Shown in pieces: positions 44,794 to 55,187 of a DNA stretch of 64,000 nucleotides (position 1 is the first letter of the stretch; every line of letters begins with the position of its first letter). The stretch is from Halarcobacter mediterraneus. GTDB taxonomy: Bacteria; Campylobacterota; Campylobacteria; Campylobacterales; Arcobacteraceae. A program made the position numbers and the translations under genes. The notes beneath the pieces were generated by a model, which worked only from the letters and a program-made list of their open reading frames with translations, had not been told where the DNA came from and did not search any database. The stretch is taken from contig NZ_NXIE01000004.1 of the NCBI RefSeq assembly GCF_004116625.1, positions 1-64,000 of the forward strand, in the 5' to 3' direction.

Positions 44794-45557
44794 TGAAAAA
44801 ACAAATAAACTTTTATTCAGTTATTATAGGAACTGAACTACTTAATGGACGCCGAAAAGATGCTCATTTTGCTTTTTTAAATGAAGAACTTTTAAAACGA
44901 GGTTGGACTCATAAGGCTTCTTTTGTAATTGAAGATGATACTAAATTAATGGAAGATATCTATAGACTTATAAAAGCAGATGACAACTCAGTTATGTTTT
45001 CATATGGTGGAATAGGGGCTACTCCTGATGATTATACAAGAGAGGTTGCAGCAAAAGTTTTCCGTGAGGGGAAAATGCAATATCACAAAAAAGCACAAGA
45101 ACTTATAATAAATCAATTTGGAGATGAAGCCTATCCTTATAGAATAGAAATGGGGAATCTTCCTATAAATGCAAAATTGCTTAAAAATGTAGTAAATAAT
45201 GTAGCTGGATTTTATTTAGATGATAGATTCTTTTTTACACCAGGTTTTCCTTCAATGAGCCAGGCAATGGTTCTTGAAGCTTTAGATAAACATTATGTAA
45301 AAAATGAGCAAATTAAATATAGAAAAACACTTACTGCTTTTTGTGGGGAAAATGATTTAATATCTTTAATGAAAGAGATTCCTGATGAGGTTGAACTTTC
45401 ATCTCTTCCCAAAATAATTGATGATAAGAGACTAGTTGTATTATCATTAAGTTCTCTAAATCAAAAACTTTTAGAACAAAATTTTCAAAAATTTATAGAT
45501 TATTGTGAAGAAAAAGAAATAGCATTTATTTTAGAAGATCCAAATCAAATAAAATAA
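44793..45557 (+). CDS. CinA/MoaB-like molybdopterin-binding domain protein
   Basis: The 254-residue protein has the MoCF-biosynthesis fold of CinA's N-terminal half: SVIIGTELLNGRRKDAHFAFL, MFSYGGIGATPDDYTREVAA and FYLDDRFFFTPGFPSMSQAM. The usual GGLGPT loop is GGIGATPDD. The C-terminal nicotinamide-nucleotide amidase domain of full CinA is absent. Relatives include nucleotide pyrophosphatases acting on ADP-ribose. It overlaps the short adenylate kinase gene, a coupling that suggests nucleotide metabolism. Confidence 0.8.
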   Translation: MKKQINFYSVIIGTELLNGRRKDAHFAFLNEELLKRGWTHKASFVIEDDTKLMEDIYRLIKADDNSVMFSYGGIGATPDDYTREVAAKVFREGKMQYHKKAQELIINQFGDEAYPYRIEMGNLPINAKLLKNVVNNVAGFYLDDRFFFTPGFPSMSQAMVLEALDKHYVKNEQIKYRKTLTAFCGENDLISLMKEIPDEVELSSLPKIIDDKRLVVLSLSSLNQKLLEQNFQKFIDYCEEKEIAFILEDPNQIK

Positions 45558-45562
45558 CTTGG

Positions 45563-45589
45563 AAGAAAGACCTATAAATGGTCATTCTT
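45563..45589 (+). terminator. Weak terminator-like hairpin after the CinA-type gene
   Basis: AAGAA-A-GACC pairs with GGTC-A-TTCTT around a seven-base loop, with one A-A mismatch. Only three T follow, so termination may be partial. Confidence 0.35.
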
Positions 45590-45679
45590 TGAATTTATTA
45601 GAATATTAAGATTTCTTTTAGAAAAAAAGACTTTTTTTAGATTATAATTTCATACTTTATTTCACTTTAGGAAAAAAAC

Positions 45680-46390
45680 TTGAAATTAGATCAAATTAGT
45701 AACTATGTCTTTTGTGATAAAAGACTTAATGAGTTTGATTTAGAAGTTAAATTACTTCCAAACCCTTATTATGATTATCCTTTTTTAATCATCAAAGATT
45801 TTTTATCACCTACAATTTGTGATGAGCTTATAAGAAGTGTTAAAAAAGAAGATGATTATATTGATGCAAAAATCAAAAAAGAAAATTATCAAAACTATAC
45901 AGATAAAAGTATTAGAAAAACAAAAATTTATAAATTAGATGATGAATATAAATATATTTATAAAAAAAGATTTCTAGAAGTACAAAAACAAATTGAAGAT
46001 TATTTTTCACTAGCTTTAACAATAAGTACAAAGGTTCAAGTTTTAGAGTATTCAAAGGGTTCTTTTTATAAAGCCCATAGTGATGATTCTAATATGATTT
46101 ATAAAGATGAAGAGTTAATTGGTTTTAAAAATGTTGCGATAAATAGAAAACTTACAACAGTACTTTTTGCTACTTCTTGTGAAGATAATGAAGCTTTTAA
46201 TACTTTTAGTGGAGGGGAACTAGTATTTAATTTTCTTTTTAATGAAAAAGGTGAAGTTATAAAGTATAAGCCAAAGGCAGGGGAAATGATAGTTTTTTTA
46301 AGTAATCCTTATTTTACCCATGAAGTTTTAGAAGTCAAAAGTGGTTATAGGCTTAGTTTAGTTCAATGGCATGATGCAATTATCTCTTAA
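45680..46390 (+). CDS. 2-oxoglutarate/Fe(II)-dependent oxygenase
   Basis: The 236-residue protein starts at TTG 45680 (MKLDQISNYVFCDK), after AGGAAA. It has the double-stranded beta-helix signature of prolyl-4-hydroxylase-type oxygenases: the HxD pair His133 and Asp135 (YKAHSDDSN), a distal His (FTHEVLEV) and the 2-oxoglutarate-binding Arg (GYRLSLVQW). FPFLIIKDFLS-like text near residue 35 is the typical start of the domain. The substrate is unknown; free or protein-bound amino acids are the usual targets. A TATAAT box is at 45643-45648. Its 3' end overlaps the convergent mscS-type gene by 11 bases. Confidence 0.85.
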   Translation: MKLDQISNYVFCDKRLNEFDLEVKLLPNPYYDYPFLIIKDFLSPTICDELIRSVKKEDDYIDAKIKKENYQNYTDKSIRKTKIYKLDDEYKYIYKKRFLEVQKQIEDYFSLALTISTKVQVLEYSKGSFYKAHSDDSNMIYKDEELIGFKNVAINRKLTTVLFATSCEDNEAFNTFSGGELVFNFLFNEKGEVIKYKPKAGEMIVFLSNPYFTHEVLEVKSGYRLSLVQWHDAIIS

Positions 46391-48161
46391 TATGCAAATC
46401 TAATTGAGGAAATGGAATCTCAATATTATTTTTATATAAAGCATTATAAATAAGTAATAGGAAGTCAGACTTAAGAGCATTTGGTGTAAGTTTATCATTT
46501 GTTTTTATCCAAACTAAAAGTTCTAAATCTACACTGCTATTATTCATGTTTTCAAATCTTATATCAGGTTGTTTATCTTTATCATTTTTTATAAAAGTTA
46601 AATCACTATTTAAAAGTTCTCTTAATACTATTTCTTTCACTTCTTCTATTTTTGTTCCATAAGCAACTCCAAAGGGTACATGAAGTCTTCTTGATTTATC
46701 TTCTAAAGTCCAATTTATAACATTGTTTTGAATAAAAGATGAGTTTGGTACTACAATATCAATATTATCAAATGTTTTAACAGTTGTTGAACGAACTCTA
46801 ATATCAGTAACTGTTCCTTTTAATAAATCATTTATTTCAATAACATCTCCAATTCTAATAGTTCTCTCAAACATTAAAATGATTCCTGAAATAAAGTTTG
46901 AAACTACAGTTTGAAGTCCAAAACCAATACCAATAGATAAAGCTCCTGCTATTAATGAAATTGATGTCATATCAATTCCCAAACTTCCAAGGGCAATTAT
47001 AAAGGTTATAAAAATAATTAAATAAAAACCTACATTTGAAGAAATTTTTAAAGACATCTCACTTATATTAGGCCATTTTGAAGATACTTTTAAAATCCAT
47101 CTTTTATAAATCTTACCTATTAAAATACCAATTAAAATTAAAAAAATTGCTTTAATCAAACTCATTGGTGTGATTGCTTGTTCATTAAAGACAACTAGTG
47201 TGGTATTAAAAAAAGTTTTAATTGAATCAAAAAATGAAGTAATTTTTATATTTGAAGTAGCCAACACAAGTTTTGTATTATTTAATCTTTTTTTTGATAA
47301 TTTTAAAAAAGCTTCATTTAAATATTTAAACTTTTTAGAATAATTAATAAGAGAATTTAGATTCTCAAACTCTTCTAGAAAGGCTTTTTCATTTTTTTCT
47401 TTTAAAAATAGTAATAGTTTTTTAGAACTTAGATATATAGTTAAAGAAAGGATATCCTCTTTTTTTGTATTTAAATTAAATACTTTTTTTTCAAGCTCCT
47501 CTATTTTTTTTATATTATCATTTATTTTTTCTCTTTGTAAATTAGCTTTTAATAAATTAATATTATTATCTATTTCTTCTATTTGTTTATTATTTGTAGT
47601 TAAAGATGTATTTAATGTATCTAAATTTTCTATATTTAAATTATTTAATGCTGCTTCTATTTTATTTAAAACTTCTATTTTATGTTTTTCATATAATGTA
47701 ATTTTCTTTTCTAAATTGTTCTTTTCAATTTTATTATAAGCAAATTGTAATTGGTAAATTAAAAGTCTATTTTTTTCTATCTCTAAAATATTTTCAATTC
47801 TTTTTTTCAAGTAAGATAAGTTCTCTTGTATTTCAATTGATAAATTAGCTATTTCATTTTCTTTTTCATCTACTTGAATTAAAAATTTTAAAGCATTTAT
47901 TGCTTCATTAGAATTTGCTATTTCTTTGTTGTATTTTTCAATAGAAACAATCTTTGTATTTGCTTTTTTTAGTATTTTTAAATATTTCTTTTCATCTTCA
48001 ATTATTTCACTTGGTTTCTCTGCTTTTTGTATAGAGATTCTTATATTATTTTCTATTTGCTCAAAATATTTACTATTGTTTTCTATGTCATATAGTTTTG
48101 TATCAATTGTTGCTGTAAAACTTATTGTAAAAACAGTAAAAAGAAGAAGAAAAAATTTCAT
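46380..48161 (-). CDS. Large MscS-family mechanosensitive channel with periplasmic coiled-coil domain
   Basis: The preferred start MKFFLLLFTVFTISFTATID (48161) gives a signal peptide and has AAGG seven bases upstream; the frame is open to 48200. About 300 residues of charged coiled coil follow (Lys/Glu/Asn/Leu), expected in the periplasm. Three membrane helices come next, the last being the pore helix (ISLIAGALSIGIGFGLQTVV), then the MscS beta domain (RIGDVIEINDLLKGTVTDI, VVPNSSFIQNNVINW). At 593 residues it is between small MscS and giant MscK. It should relieve osmotic downshock. Confidence 0.9.
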   Translation of the reverse strand: MKFFLLLFTVFTISFTATIDTKLYDIENNSKYFEQIENNIRISIQKAEKPSEIIEDEKKYLKILKKANTKIVSIEKYNKEIANSNEAINALKFLIQVDEKENEIANLSIEIQENLSYLKKRIENILEIEKNRLLIYQLQFAYNKIEKNNLEKKITLYEKHKIEVLNKIEAALNNLNIENLDTLNTSLTTNNKQIEEIDNNINLLKANLQREKINDNIKKIEELEKKVFNLNTKKEDILSLTIYLSSKKLLLFLKEKNEKAFLEEFENLNSLINYSKKFKYLNEAFLKLSKKRLNNTKLVLATSNIKITSFFDSIKTFFNTTLVVFNEQAITPMSLIKAIFLILIGILIGKIYKRWILKVSSKWPNISEMSLKISSNVGFYLIIFITFIIALGSLGIDMTSISLIAGALSIGIGFGLQTVVSNFISGIILMFERTIRIGDVIEINDLLKGTVTDIRVRSTTVKTFDNIDIVVPNSSFIQNNVINWTLEDKSRRLHVPFGVAYGTKIEEVKEIVLRELLNSDLTFIKNDKDKQPDIRFENMNNSSVDLELLVWIKTNDKLTPNALKSDFLLLIYNALYKNNIEIPFPQLDLHIKR

Positions 48162-48235
48162 TGATAACCTTATTGTATTTTTATTATAATATAATACCAA
48201 ACTAAAATGGATATTTATACTTAAAAGGACACAAA

Positions 48236-49207
48236 GTGAGTCAAAATGGTTTATCTCATGCTATTATATTTGATGGAAAAGGTGCCTCAAAGAGTCTATC
48301 TTTTGAACAATTAAAAGATTATGATAAAAAAGAAGGATTACTTTGGGTACATTTTGATTATTCAAGTACAGAAGCAATAGATTGGATAAGTAATAAAAGT
48401 GGAATAGACCCCATTGCAATAGAAGCTTTACTCACAGCTGAGACGAGACCCAGAACTACAGTTTTAGATGACTCAATTTTATTAGCTTTAAGAGGAGTTA
48501 ATTTAAATGCTAATGCAGATCCTGACGATATGATTTCAATTAGATTATTTATTTCTCAAGAGTTAATTATAAGCACAAAAAAAAGAGATCTTCTCTCTGT
48601 TAAAGATATTCTACAAAGTTTTGAAAAAAATAAAGGTCCTATAAATAGTTCAGAATTTTTGATTTGTCTTACTGATAGATTAACTTCAAGAATGGAAGGT
48701 ACTATTGAAGAACTTGAAGATAAAGCAAGTGAAATGGAAGAACTAATACTAGATTCAAATAATATTCAACTTAGAACTCAAATCTCAAAAATAAGAAGAG
48801 AAGCTATTAGTTTAAGACGATATTTGGCTCCTCAACGAGAAGCAATGTATAAATTGTATCATGACAAACTTTCTTGGTTAAGTGAGTATGATAAAATTCA
48901 ATTACGAGAGATTACTGATCAATTAATACGATATATAGAAGAGTTAGATTCTATCAATGATAAGGTTACTTTAATACAAGAAGAGTCTTTAAATAAAATT
49001 AGTGAACAAATGAATCAACGAATGTATGTTTTATCAATTATTTCAGCAATATTTTTGCCTTTAGGTTTTCTAACAGGACTTTTGGGAATAAATGTTGGTG
49101 GTTTACCTGGTACTGAAAATAAGGATGCTTTTACAATATTCTCAATAATCCTAATTATAGTTGGAATAGGGCAATATTATTTATTAAAAAAATTTAAATG
49201 GATATAA
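48236..49207 (+). CDS. CorA-family divalent cation transporter, ZntB-like
   Basis: The 323-residue protein starts at GTG 48236. A large cytoplasmic domain (1-260) ends in a long helix, followed by two membrane helices. The pore loop after the first is GINVGGLPG rather than the GMN of CorA, which fits the ZntB branch (GINVGG). ZntB is reported to move zinc; CorA moves magnesium. mgtE starts three bases after it, so the two are cotranscribed. Confidence 0.88.
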   Translation: MSQNGLSHAIIFDGKGASKSLSFEQLKDYDKKEGLLWVHFDYSSTEAIDWISNKSGIDPIAIEALLTAETRPRTTVLDDSILLALRGVNLNANADPDDMISIRLFISQELIISTKKRDLLSVKDILQSFEKNKGPINSSEFLICLTDRLTSRMEGTIEELEDKASEMEELILDSNNIQLRTQISKIRREAISLRRYLAPQREAMYKLYHDKLSWLSEYDKIQLREITDQLIRYIEELDSINDKVTLIQEESLNKISEQMNQRMYVLSIISAIFLPLGFLTGLLGINVGGLPGTENKDAFTIFSIILIIVGIGQYYLLKKFKWI

Positions 49208-49210
49208 AAG

Positions 49211-50575
49211 ATGGAAGAAGTAAAAGAATTTGAAAATATAAAAGAATTTTTATTACAAGTAATTGAAGATTATAAAAAAAATGAGAATTTTGATTTTCAC
49301 CCTTATGATTTAGCAGAACACTTACTAAAATTAAGAGATTCTAATTATGATGAGTATGAGTATGTATGTAAAAAAATCCCTAGTGAACTTTTTGCAGAGA
49401 TTCTTTGTGAAATGCCAACTTATGTTCAAGAAGAAATACCAACAGTTATTAGTAGTAAAAAGATTGCAAATATTACTTCAAAGATGGATAGTGATGATGC
49501 TTCGGAGTTAATTTATAATATTTCACAAAAAAATGAAGAAAAAGCACAAAATATTCTTTCAAAGCTTGATGATGAAGATCAATTAGTAATCCAAAAGCTT
49601 AATTCTTATGAAGAAAATCAAGCTGGTTCTTATATGCAAAGTGAACTTTTTAGTGTTTATTTATATGAGAAAATTGATGTAGCATTAAAAAGGTTAAAAA
49701 AACTAAAAGAAGAAGATGTATTAGATAATGTTTTTCATGCATATGTTGTTGGAAAAAAAGGACGTTATATAGGAAGTATAGGTTTAGAAGAGTTAATTGT
49801 CTTTGATAGAGGTTTAACCTTTAATGATATACCAAAAGATAAAATCAAAACCTATTCTTGTAGTCATTTTAGTGATATTTCAGAAGTAGCAGAATTAGTT
49901 ACAAACTACAATCTTAGTGCAATAGCAATTATTGATAAGGATAAATTAGTAGGTAGAATTACCCATGATGATATTCATGATGTAATACAAGAACAAAATA
50001 CAAAACAATTATACTCTTTAGCTGGAGTTAATGATGATGCTGAACAAGAAGAAAGTATGTATCGAATTGGTAAAAATAGAGCTTTTTGGTTAGGAATAAA
50101 TCTAATTACTGCAATTTTAGCCTCTATTGTAATAGGACTTTTTGATGCAACAATTCAATCCTTAGTTGCTTTAGCTGTTTTAATGCCAATTGTGGCTTCA
50201 ATGGGAGGAAATGCAGGAACACAAACTCTAACAGTAACTGTTAGACAAATGGCTTTAGGAGATATTTCTTATACTGATGCAAAAAGAACAATTAAAAAAG
50301 AGGTTGTAATATCTTTATTTAATGGTTTTCTTTTTGCTTTTGTTATAGGAGTAATTGCCTTTATTTGGTTTAAATTACCACTTTTAGGAGTAGTAATTGC
50401 TTTATCAATGGTTATAAACCTTTTTAGTGCAGGTTTTTTTGGAGCAGTTATTCCTATTCTTTTAGAGAAGTTTGAAATTGACCCTGCTATTGGTTCAACT
50501 GTTATTTTAACTACAGTTACTGATATTGTTGGTTTTTTCAGTTTTTTAGGCTTAGCTACAATAATTTTATTGTAG
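49211..50575 (+). CDS. mgtE: Magnesium transporter MgtE
   Basis: The 454-residue protein has an N-terminal MgtE domain (residues 20-130), two CBS domains (about 135-265, VVGKKGRYIGSIGLEELI, AIIDKDKLVGRITHDDI) and five membrane helices (about 290-454) with the conserved MPIVASMGGNAGTQTLTVTVR and TTVTDIVGFFSFLGLA. In known MgtE proteins the N-terminal and CBS domains close the channel when cytosolic magnesium is high. It is coupled with the ZntB-like gene and is convergent with the Sel1 protein gene. Confidence 0.96.
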   Translation: MEEVKEFENIKEFLLQVIEDYKKNENFDFHPYDLAEHLLKLRDSNYDEYEYVCKKIPSELFAEILCEMPTYVQEEIPTVISSKKIANITSKMDSDDASELIYNISQKNEEKAQNILSKLDDEDQLVIQKLNSYEENQAGSYMQSELFSVYLYEKIDVALKRLKKLKEEDVLDNVFHAYVVGKKGRYIGSIGLEELIVFDRGLTFNDIPKDKIKTYSCSHFSDISEVAELVTNYNLSAIAIIDKDKLVGRITHDDIHDVIQEQNTKQLYSLAGVNDDAEQEESMYRIGKNRAFWLGINLITAILASIVIGLFDATIQSLVALAVLMPIVASMGGNAGTQTLTVTVRQMALGDISYTDAKRTIKKEVVISLFNGFLFAFVIGVIAFIWFKLPLLGVVIALSMVINLFSAGFFGAVIPILLEKFEIDPAIGSTVILTTVTDIVGFFSFLGLATIILL

Positions 50576-50578
50576 CTT

Positions 50579-51244
50579 CTACTCAGAAGGTTTTGTGTAA
50601 AAGTTAAATTTCCAGCCTTTGTCATCATCATATTTTTCTAGATTATATGTTTTCCAAACTTTTACACATTTTTTATTTCCATTTTTTACTCCATCTTTAG
50701 CAAATTGATGAGCCCTTCCAAAGTTTGGGAAAACTCCTTTCCCTGTAGCATACATAAAAGCTAAATTACAATGGGCATCTTCATAATTTTGTTTTGAAGC
50801 ATATTCAAAATACTTAACAGCCATTTTATAATCTTTATCAACAGCAATTCCTGCTGCAAGAAATTGACCTATCATATTTTGAGCTGGTGCATATCCATCA
50901 TTTGCAGCTTTTAAAAAAGTATTAAAGGCTAACTTTTCATTAAAATATGGAGATTTTTTTGTGATATAAAGTTTTCCTAAATAATATGTAGATTTATGGT
51001 GATTTAATAAAGAACCTTTTTCTAAAAAAGTTTTTGCAGTTGCTAAACTTTTTTTTACTCCTTTACCTTGTAAATATAAAGTTGCCAGCCTAAAAATAGC
51101 TTCAGTGTCATCTCTTTTAGCTAAAACTCTATAGGAACTTAAAGCTTTTAAGACACCTTTTTTTTCTTCAATTTCTTTTGCTTCTTTAAAATCTAAAGCA
51201 AAAACTAAAGTGCAAAGTAATATTAATAGAAGTAAAAGTCTCAT
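50579..51244 (-). CDS. Exported Sel1-repeat protein
   Basis: The 221-residue protein has a signal peptide (MRLLLLLILLCTLVFALD) and about four Sel1-like repeats of 36 residues: EAIFRLATLYLQGKGVKKS, KSTYYLGKLYITKKSP, PAQNMIGQFLAAGIAVDKDY and DAHCNLAFMYATGKGVFPNF. These make a periplasmic protein-protein interaction scaffold. No enzyme motif is present. It is directly upstream of nothing on its strand within the run; alr precedes it by nine bases and they are likely cotranscribed. Confidence 0.8.
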   Translation of the reverse strand: MRLLLLLILLCTLVFALDFKEAKEIEEKKGVLKALSSYRVLAKRDDTEAIFRLATLYLQGKGVKKSLATAKTFLEKGSLLNHHKSTYYLGKLYITKKSPYFNEKLAFNTFLKAANDGYAPAQNMIGQFLAAGIAVDKDYKMAVKYFEYASKQNYEDAHCNLAFMYATGKGVFPNFGRAHQFAKDGVKNGNKKCVKVWKTYNLEKYDDDKGWKFNFYTKPSE

Positions 51245-51253
51245 GATTCTTAA

Positions 51254-52276
51254 TTATATAACCTCTCTTGGGATATTAGCTTTTAAAGCAGTTGTTATTT
51301 CATAGGTAATTGTATCATGAATTTTAGCTAATTGTCTAACATCATCAAAAATACAAACTTCTTCATCAGTAGAGTTTATGGAACAATTATCCATAGAAAC
51401 TCTTCCTAAGATTTCATATCCCTTTGCAGTTAGATATTTTTTCTTACCATTTAATCTAAAAAAACCATCTCCATACCCAACATCATAAGTTGAACTATTT
51501 ATTTTTTCACTTGCTGTATAAATTCCACCATAACCAATTCTTTGTTTTGGATATATTTCTCTTGTAGATAATTTTTTTGCCCAAAGTGACATAACGGGTT
51601 TTAAATTTGGATTATTAAAGCAAGAATCGGTATCAAGATAACCATAACAAGCTATTCCTACTCTTGCCAAATCTTCATCAAAATTCTTAAACCTAAATAA
51701 AGCAGAAGAGTTAGCCGAATGGAACTTTGGAATGGGTAAAAAAAGTTTTTCACATATTTTCAACACTGCTTTTTTTACCTGTATAAAATTTGACCTTTGC
51801 CAAAAGAATTCACATGATAATTCATCGGCAGCTCTATAGTGTGTGAAAATTCCTGTTATATTTAAATTTTTCCTTAAAGCCCCATAAATAGCCGTTTCTA
51901 TAGAATCAATAGAAATTCCATTTCTGTGCATTCCTGTATCAATTTTAAGATGAATATTCGTATTTTCGGGTACTCTTTCAAGTTGTTCAATACTGTTCAC
52001 AGCTATGTGAAAAGTATGTGAATAGTTGTGAAAAGTTGTGTCAGCTAAGATTAAGATTTGCTCAAAAAATGACTCTACTTTTTTCGCTTCTTTCAAGTCT
52101 CTTACTACGGCATTTTTTATTCCAAACTCTTTTGCTAATGAAGCAATTTCTAAAATTCCATGTCCATATGCATTATCTTTAAGAACTACAGCAACTTTTT
52201 CTATTGCACCTGCTTGTTTTGTAATAAGTTTTAGATTATGAAAATAATTTTGTTTATTTAGAAGAATTTTTGCCAA
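51254..52276 (-). CDS. alr: Alanine racemase
   Basis: Alr makes D-alanine for the wall, supplying ddl. The PLP-binding Lys33 is in [10 protein letters not shown], and the catalytic Tyr is in [24 protein letters not shown] and [10 protein letters not shown] are further family signatures. At 340 residues it is slightly short (usual 355-365) but typical for the group. It lies two bases after uvrC on the same strand. Confidence 0.95.
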   Translation of the reverse strand: MAKILLNKQNYFHNLKLITKQAGAIEKVAVVLKDNAYGHGILEIASLAKEFGIKNAVVRDLKEAKKVESFFEQILILADTTFHNYSHTFHIAVNSIEQLERVPENTNIHLKIDTGMHRNGISIDSIETAIYGALRKNLNITGIFTHYRAADELSCEFFWQRSNFIQVKKAVLKICEKLFLPIPKFHSANSSALFRFKNFDEDLARVGIACYGYLDTDSCFNNPNLKPVMSLWAKKLSTREIYPKQRIGYGGIYTASEKINSSTYDVGYGDGFFRLNGKKKYLTAKGYEILGRVSMDNCSINSTDEEVCIFDDVRQLAKIHDTITYEITTALKANIPREVI

Positions 52277-52278
52277 AG

Positions 52279-54129
52279 TTAACCTTCTTGGTTTTTAAAG
52301 TAATCAATTATTAAAATAGCATCTTTTTCATTTAGAACTTCTTTTAAATCTTTAAAGGATGCTTCTTTAATTTTTTCAAATGTTCCAAAATAAAGTAGAA
52401 GTTTTTTTACCTTTGCTTCACCTATACCTTTTATTTGTAAAAGTGAAACTTGTTTATCTTCTTTTCTTTTTTGTTTTTTATGAAATGTTATAACAAATCT
52501 ATGGGCTTCATCTCTTTGTCTTTGTACAAATTGAAGTCTTTGATCACTAGTTTTTAATCTTAAGTTTCTTATAACACCAGTTTTATCTTTATAATGAATG
52601 ATATCTTTTGCTGCACCTTTAGCTCTATGTGCTTTTGCATCGACTTTCTCTTTTGCAATGGCAATAATATCTAAGTTTGCTCCAGTAGATTGGATAATAT
52701 CATATGCTAATTTTAATAAAGTTTCTCCTCCATCAATAATCCAAAGATCAGGTGGAGAAACTTTTTCAAAACTTTGTACTCTTCTTAAAAGCATTTCTCT
52801 CATTTGAGAATATTCATCTTTTGATTCTAGATTATAATGTCTAAATTGTTTTCTATCAAATGAGTTTTCTTGTTCATTCCAAACAACCATTGCTCCTACA
52901 GTTGCTTGTCCCATCATATGGGAATTATCAAAACTTTCAATTATAGATGGAATGGTTTGCAAATTAAATAACTCTTTTAATTCTTCATAAATTGTAGTTT
53001 GATTTTTTGTAGATTCAATTCTCAATAGTTCACTACAATTATTTAAAGCAATATCTATAAGTGATTTTTTCTTATTTTTTTTAGGGTTTATTATTTTTAT
53101 ATTTCTATCAAATCTTTGTTTTAAAAATTCTTCAATATCTTCTGATTCTTCTAGTTCTTGTGCTACTAAAATTTCTTTTGGTAGTAATGGAATTTCATTA
53201 TTGTAGTAATTAATAATTGCTCTTTGATAAGCTTCATTTAAATCAATCTCTTTATTATCTTCAAGGAAATCTAGTTTTATAAAATCATGGGAAGAAGAAG
53301 CAATTTTTCCATCTCTTATAAACATTCTTACAATAACGGCTTTTTTTGTAGCAGCTTTTATTGCAAAAAGGTCTAAGTCCTCGTTTGATGCTAAATCAAT
53401 TCCTGATTTGATTTGTGATTTTTCAATTGATTTTATTCTATCTCTTATTTTCATAGCTTCTTCAAATCTGAACTCTTCAGAGTATTGCATCATTTTATTA
53501 TTTAATTTTGAAATTAGTTTGCTTTTATTATAAATATAGTCACATGCTTCATCTACAAGTTTTGCATATTGTGCTGTTGAAACTTTACCTTCACAAGGAG
53601 CAAGACACTTTTTTATTTGATAAAATAAACAGGCGGTTTTCCCTTTTATACAAGATTTTTTTTGAACAAGAGGAACTATTTCATAAATAGAATCAAGCAT
53701 ATCTCTAGCCCCTGTTGAATAAGGACCAAAATATTTGATATTTTTATTTTTATGTATTTTTCTTGTTATTTCAAGTCTGGGAAATAATTCACTATTGTCA
53801 AGCATAATATATGGATAAGTTTTATCATCTCTTAACAAAATATTATATTTTGGTTTTAATTGTTTTATAAGTGAGTTTTCTAAAATAAGAGCTTCATGTT
53901 CATTGGGTACTACAATCCATTCTAAGGCTCTAACTTCAGTAATCATTTTATAAATACGAGGACCAAGTTTTTCTGCTGGTTGAAGTTTTGGAGTGAATTT
54001 AAAGTAAGATTTAACTCTATTTTTAAGTACTTTTGCTTTTCCTATATAAAGTAAATGTCCATCTTTATCAAAGTATTGATAAACACCAGCTTCATTTGGA
54101 AGCTGCTTTAGTTTTTCTTCTAAATTCAT
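52279..54129 (-). CDS. uvrC: UvrABC system protein C
   Basis: UvrC makes both incisions in nucleotide excision repair. The 616-residue protein has the GIY-YIG domain ([20 protein letters not shown], split at residues 14-33), a UVR motif ([20 protein letters not shown]), the RNase H-like endonuclease domain ([39 protein letters not shown]) and a C-terminal helix-hairpin-helix ([16 protein letters not shown]). All catalytic parts are intact. Confidence 0.97.
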   Translation of the reverse strand: MNLEEKLKQLPNEAGVYQYFDKDGHLLYIGKAKVLKNRVKSYFKFTPKLQPAEKLGPRIYKMITEVRALEWIVVPNEHEALILENSLIKQLKPKYNILLRDDKTYPYIMLDNSELFPRLEITRKIHKNKNIKYFGPYSTGARDMLDSIYEIVPLVQKKSCIKGKTACLFYQIKKCLAPCEGKVSTAQYAKLVDEACDYIYNKSKLISKLNNKMMQYSEEFRFEEAMKIRDRIKSIEKSQIKSGIDLASNEDLDLFAIKAATKKAVIVRMFIRDGKIASSSHDFIKLDFLEDNKEIDLNEAYQRAIINYYNNEIPLLPKEILVAQELEESEDIEEFLKQRFDRNIKIINPKKNKKKSLIDIALNNCSELLRIESTKNQTTIYEELKELFNLQTIPSIIESFDNSHMMGQATVGAMVVWNEQENSFDRKQFRHYNLESKDEYSQMREMLLRRVQSFEKVSPPDLWIIDGGETLLKLAYDIIQSTGANLDIIAIAKEKVDAKAHRAKGAAKDIIHYKDKTGVIRNLRLKTSDQRLQFVQRQRDEAHRFVITFHKKQKRKEDKQVSLLQIKGIGEAKVKKLLLYFGTFEKIKEASFKDLKEVLNEKDAILIIDYFKNQEG

Positions 54130-54157
54130 TTTATGATTTTATCTAAAAAATATTTGT

Positions 54158-55123
54158 TTAGTGATAGTTTATATAATAAGGTTGAATTTTAATATTTCTA
54201 GTTCCCACATTTTCTAGTCCTAAAATTTGTTTAGGAGTCATTAATGGTTTTTTATCATTCTTATAGAAAATTTTAAATCCACTTGTTGCAATATCTGATT
54301 CTACTTTTGAGTAAAGGTTATTATATATTTGAACTTTTATACCACTTTGTCCATGTCCATCAATATTATAAATTAACTCAATATTATCGTAATTTTTCAC
54401 AAGTTCTTTTTTTCTTAGCATTCTTTTATGAAACATATGAACAATAAGTTTTTTCTTCTCTTTAATTCCATGTTCTTTTAAATAGTTACTTATTAATTCT
54501 TGAGCTTCATTTACATCATCTCCATAAATATGTCCAATATATTTTCCTGGAGGATATTTTCTATGTTTAGGAATTTTGAATTCAGGGTCTAAAGCAAGGT
54601 GAACATTTTCATATTTCAAATATTTTAATACTGGTTTTAAAGCTTCTTTAGGTGAATAAACTCCAAGTTGTAAATCAATGATTACAGCAAAACCTTCTTC
54701 TTGAGCTCTTTTTATATATTTCATTACAGTTCTATCTGGAAGATTAATGATATAATCATTGTCTCTACCTGCATCTCTTGTTGCAAGTCCATAAATTAAG
54801 TGAAAAGCAAGGTGAACATCAAAATTTGTTCCTAACTCTTCAGAATAGTATGTTCCTTTTTCTTTTAACTTTTTTACCATTTCATCAATAGGAGTTTCAC
54901 CTAAAATTCCTAAAGATGGAGTATAAGGTCTTCCATAAAAACCAACCATAACTTCATTTTTAATTGAAGCACTTTCTTTTATCTCTTCTATTTCTTTTAC
55001 TTCTTGTATTTTTTGTGTATTTATGTCTTTTTTTACTTTCTCTTCAAGAGGTGTAGTATTTGCATAAGAACTATTAATAAAAATAGCAAAAATGAAAATA
55101 AATAAGTTTAAAGTTTTGTTCAT
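54158..55123 (-). CDS. Periplasmic TIM-barrel-like protein of unknown function
   Basis: The start is taken as ATG 55123 (MNKTLNLFIFIFAIF), giving a signal peptide cleaved after SYA; a GTG 12 bases upstream is possible. A Glu/Lys-rich linker (25-50) is followed by a domain that reads like a beta/alpha barrel: MVGFYGRPYTPSLGILGE, VHLAFHLIYGLATRDAG, FAVIIDLQLGVYS, VHLALDPEF, KLIVHMF and IELIYNIDGHG. Strand ends carry acidic residues (IIDLQ, ALDPE, NIDGHG), as in glycosidases. I recognise no named family. It might act on envelope polysaccharide. Confidence 0.55.
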   Translation of the reverse strand: MNKTLNLFIFIFAIFINSSYANTTPLEEKVKKDINTQKIQEVKEIEEIKESASIKNEVMVGFYGRPYTPSLGILGETPIDEMVKKLKEKGTYYSEELGTNFDVHLAFHLIYGLATRDAGRDNDYIINLPDRTVMKYIKRAQEEGFAVIIDLQLGVYSPKEALKPVLKYLKYENVHLALDPEFKIPKHRKYPPGKYIGHIYGDDVNEAQELISNYLKEHGIKEKKKLIVHMFHKRMLRKKELVKNYDNIELIYNIDGHGQSGIKVQIYNNLYSKVESDIATSGFKIFYKNDKKPLMTPKQILGLENVGTRNIKIQPYYINYH

Positions 55124-55187
55124 TTGGAGTATCACTTTTTTATAGTATTTTATAATGGAAGTATATACAAAATAATTAAAATAAAAT

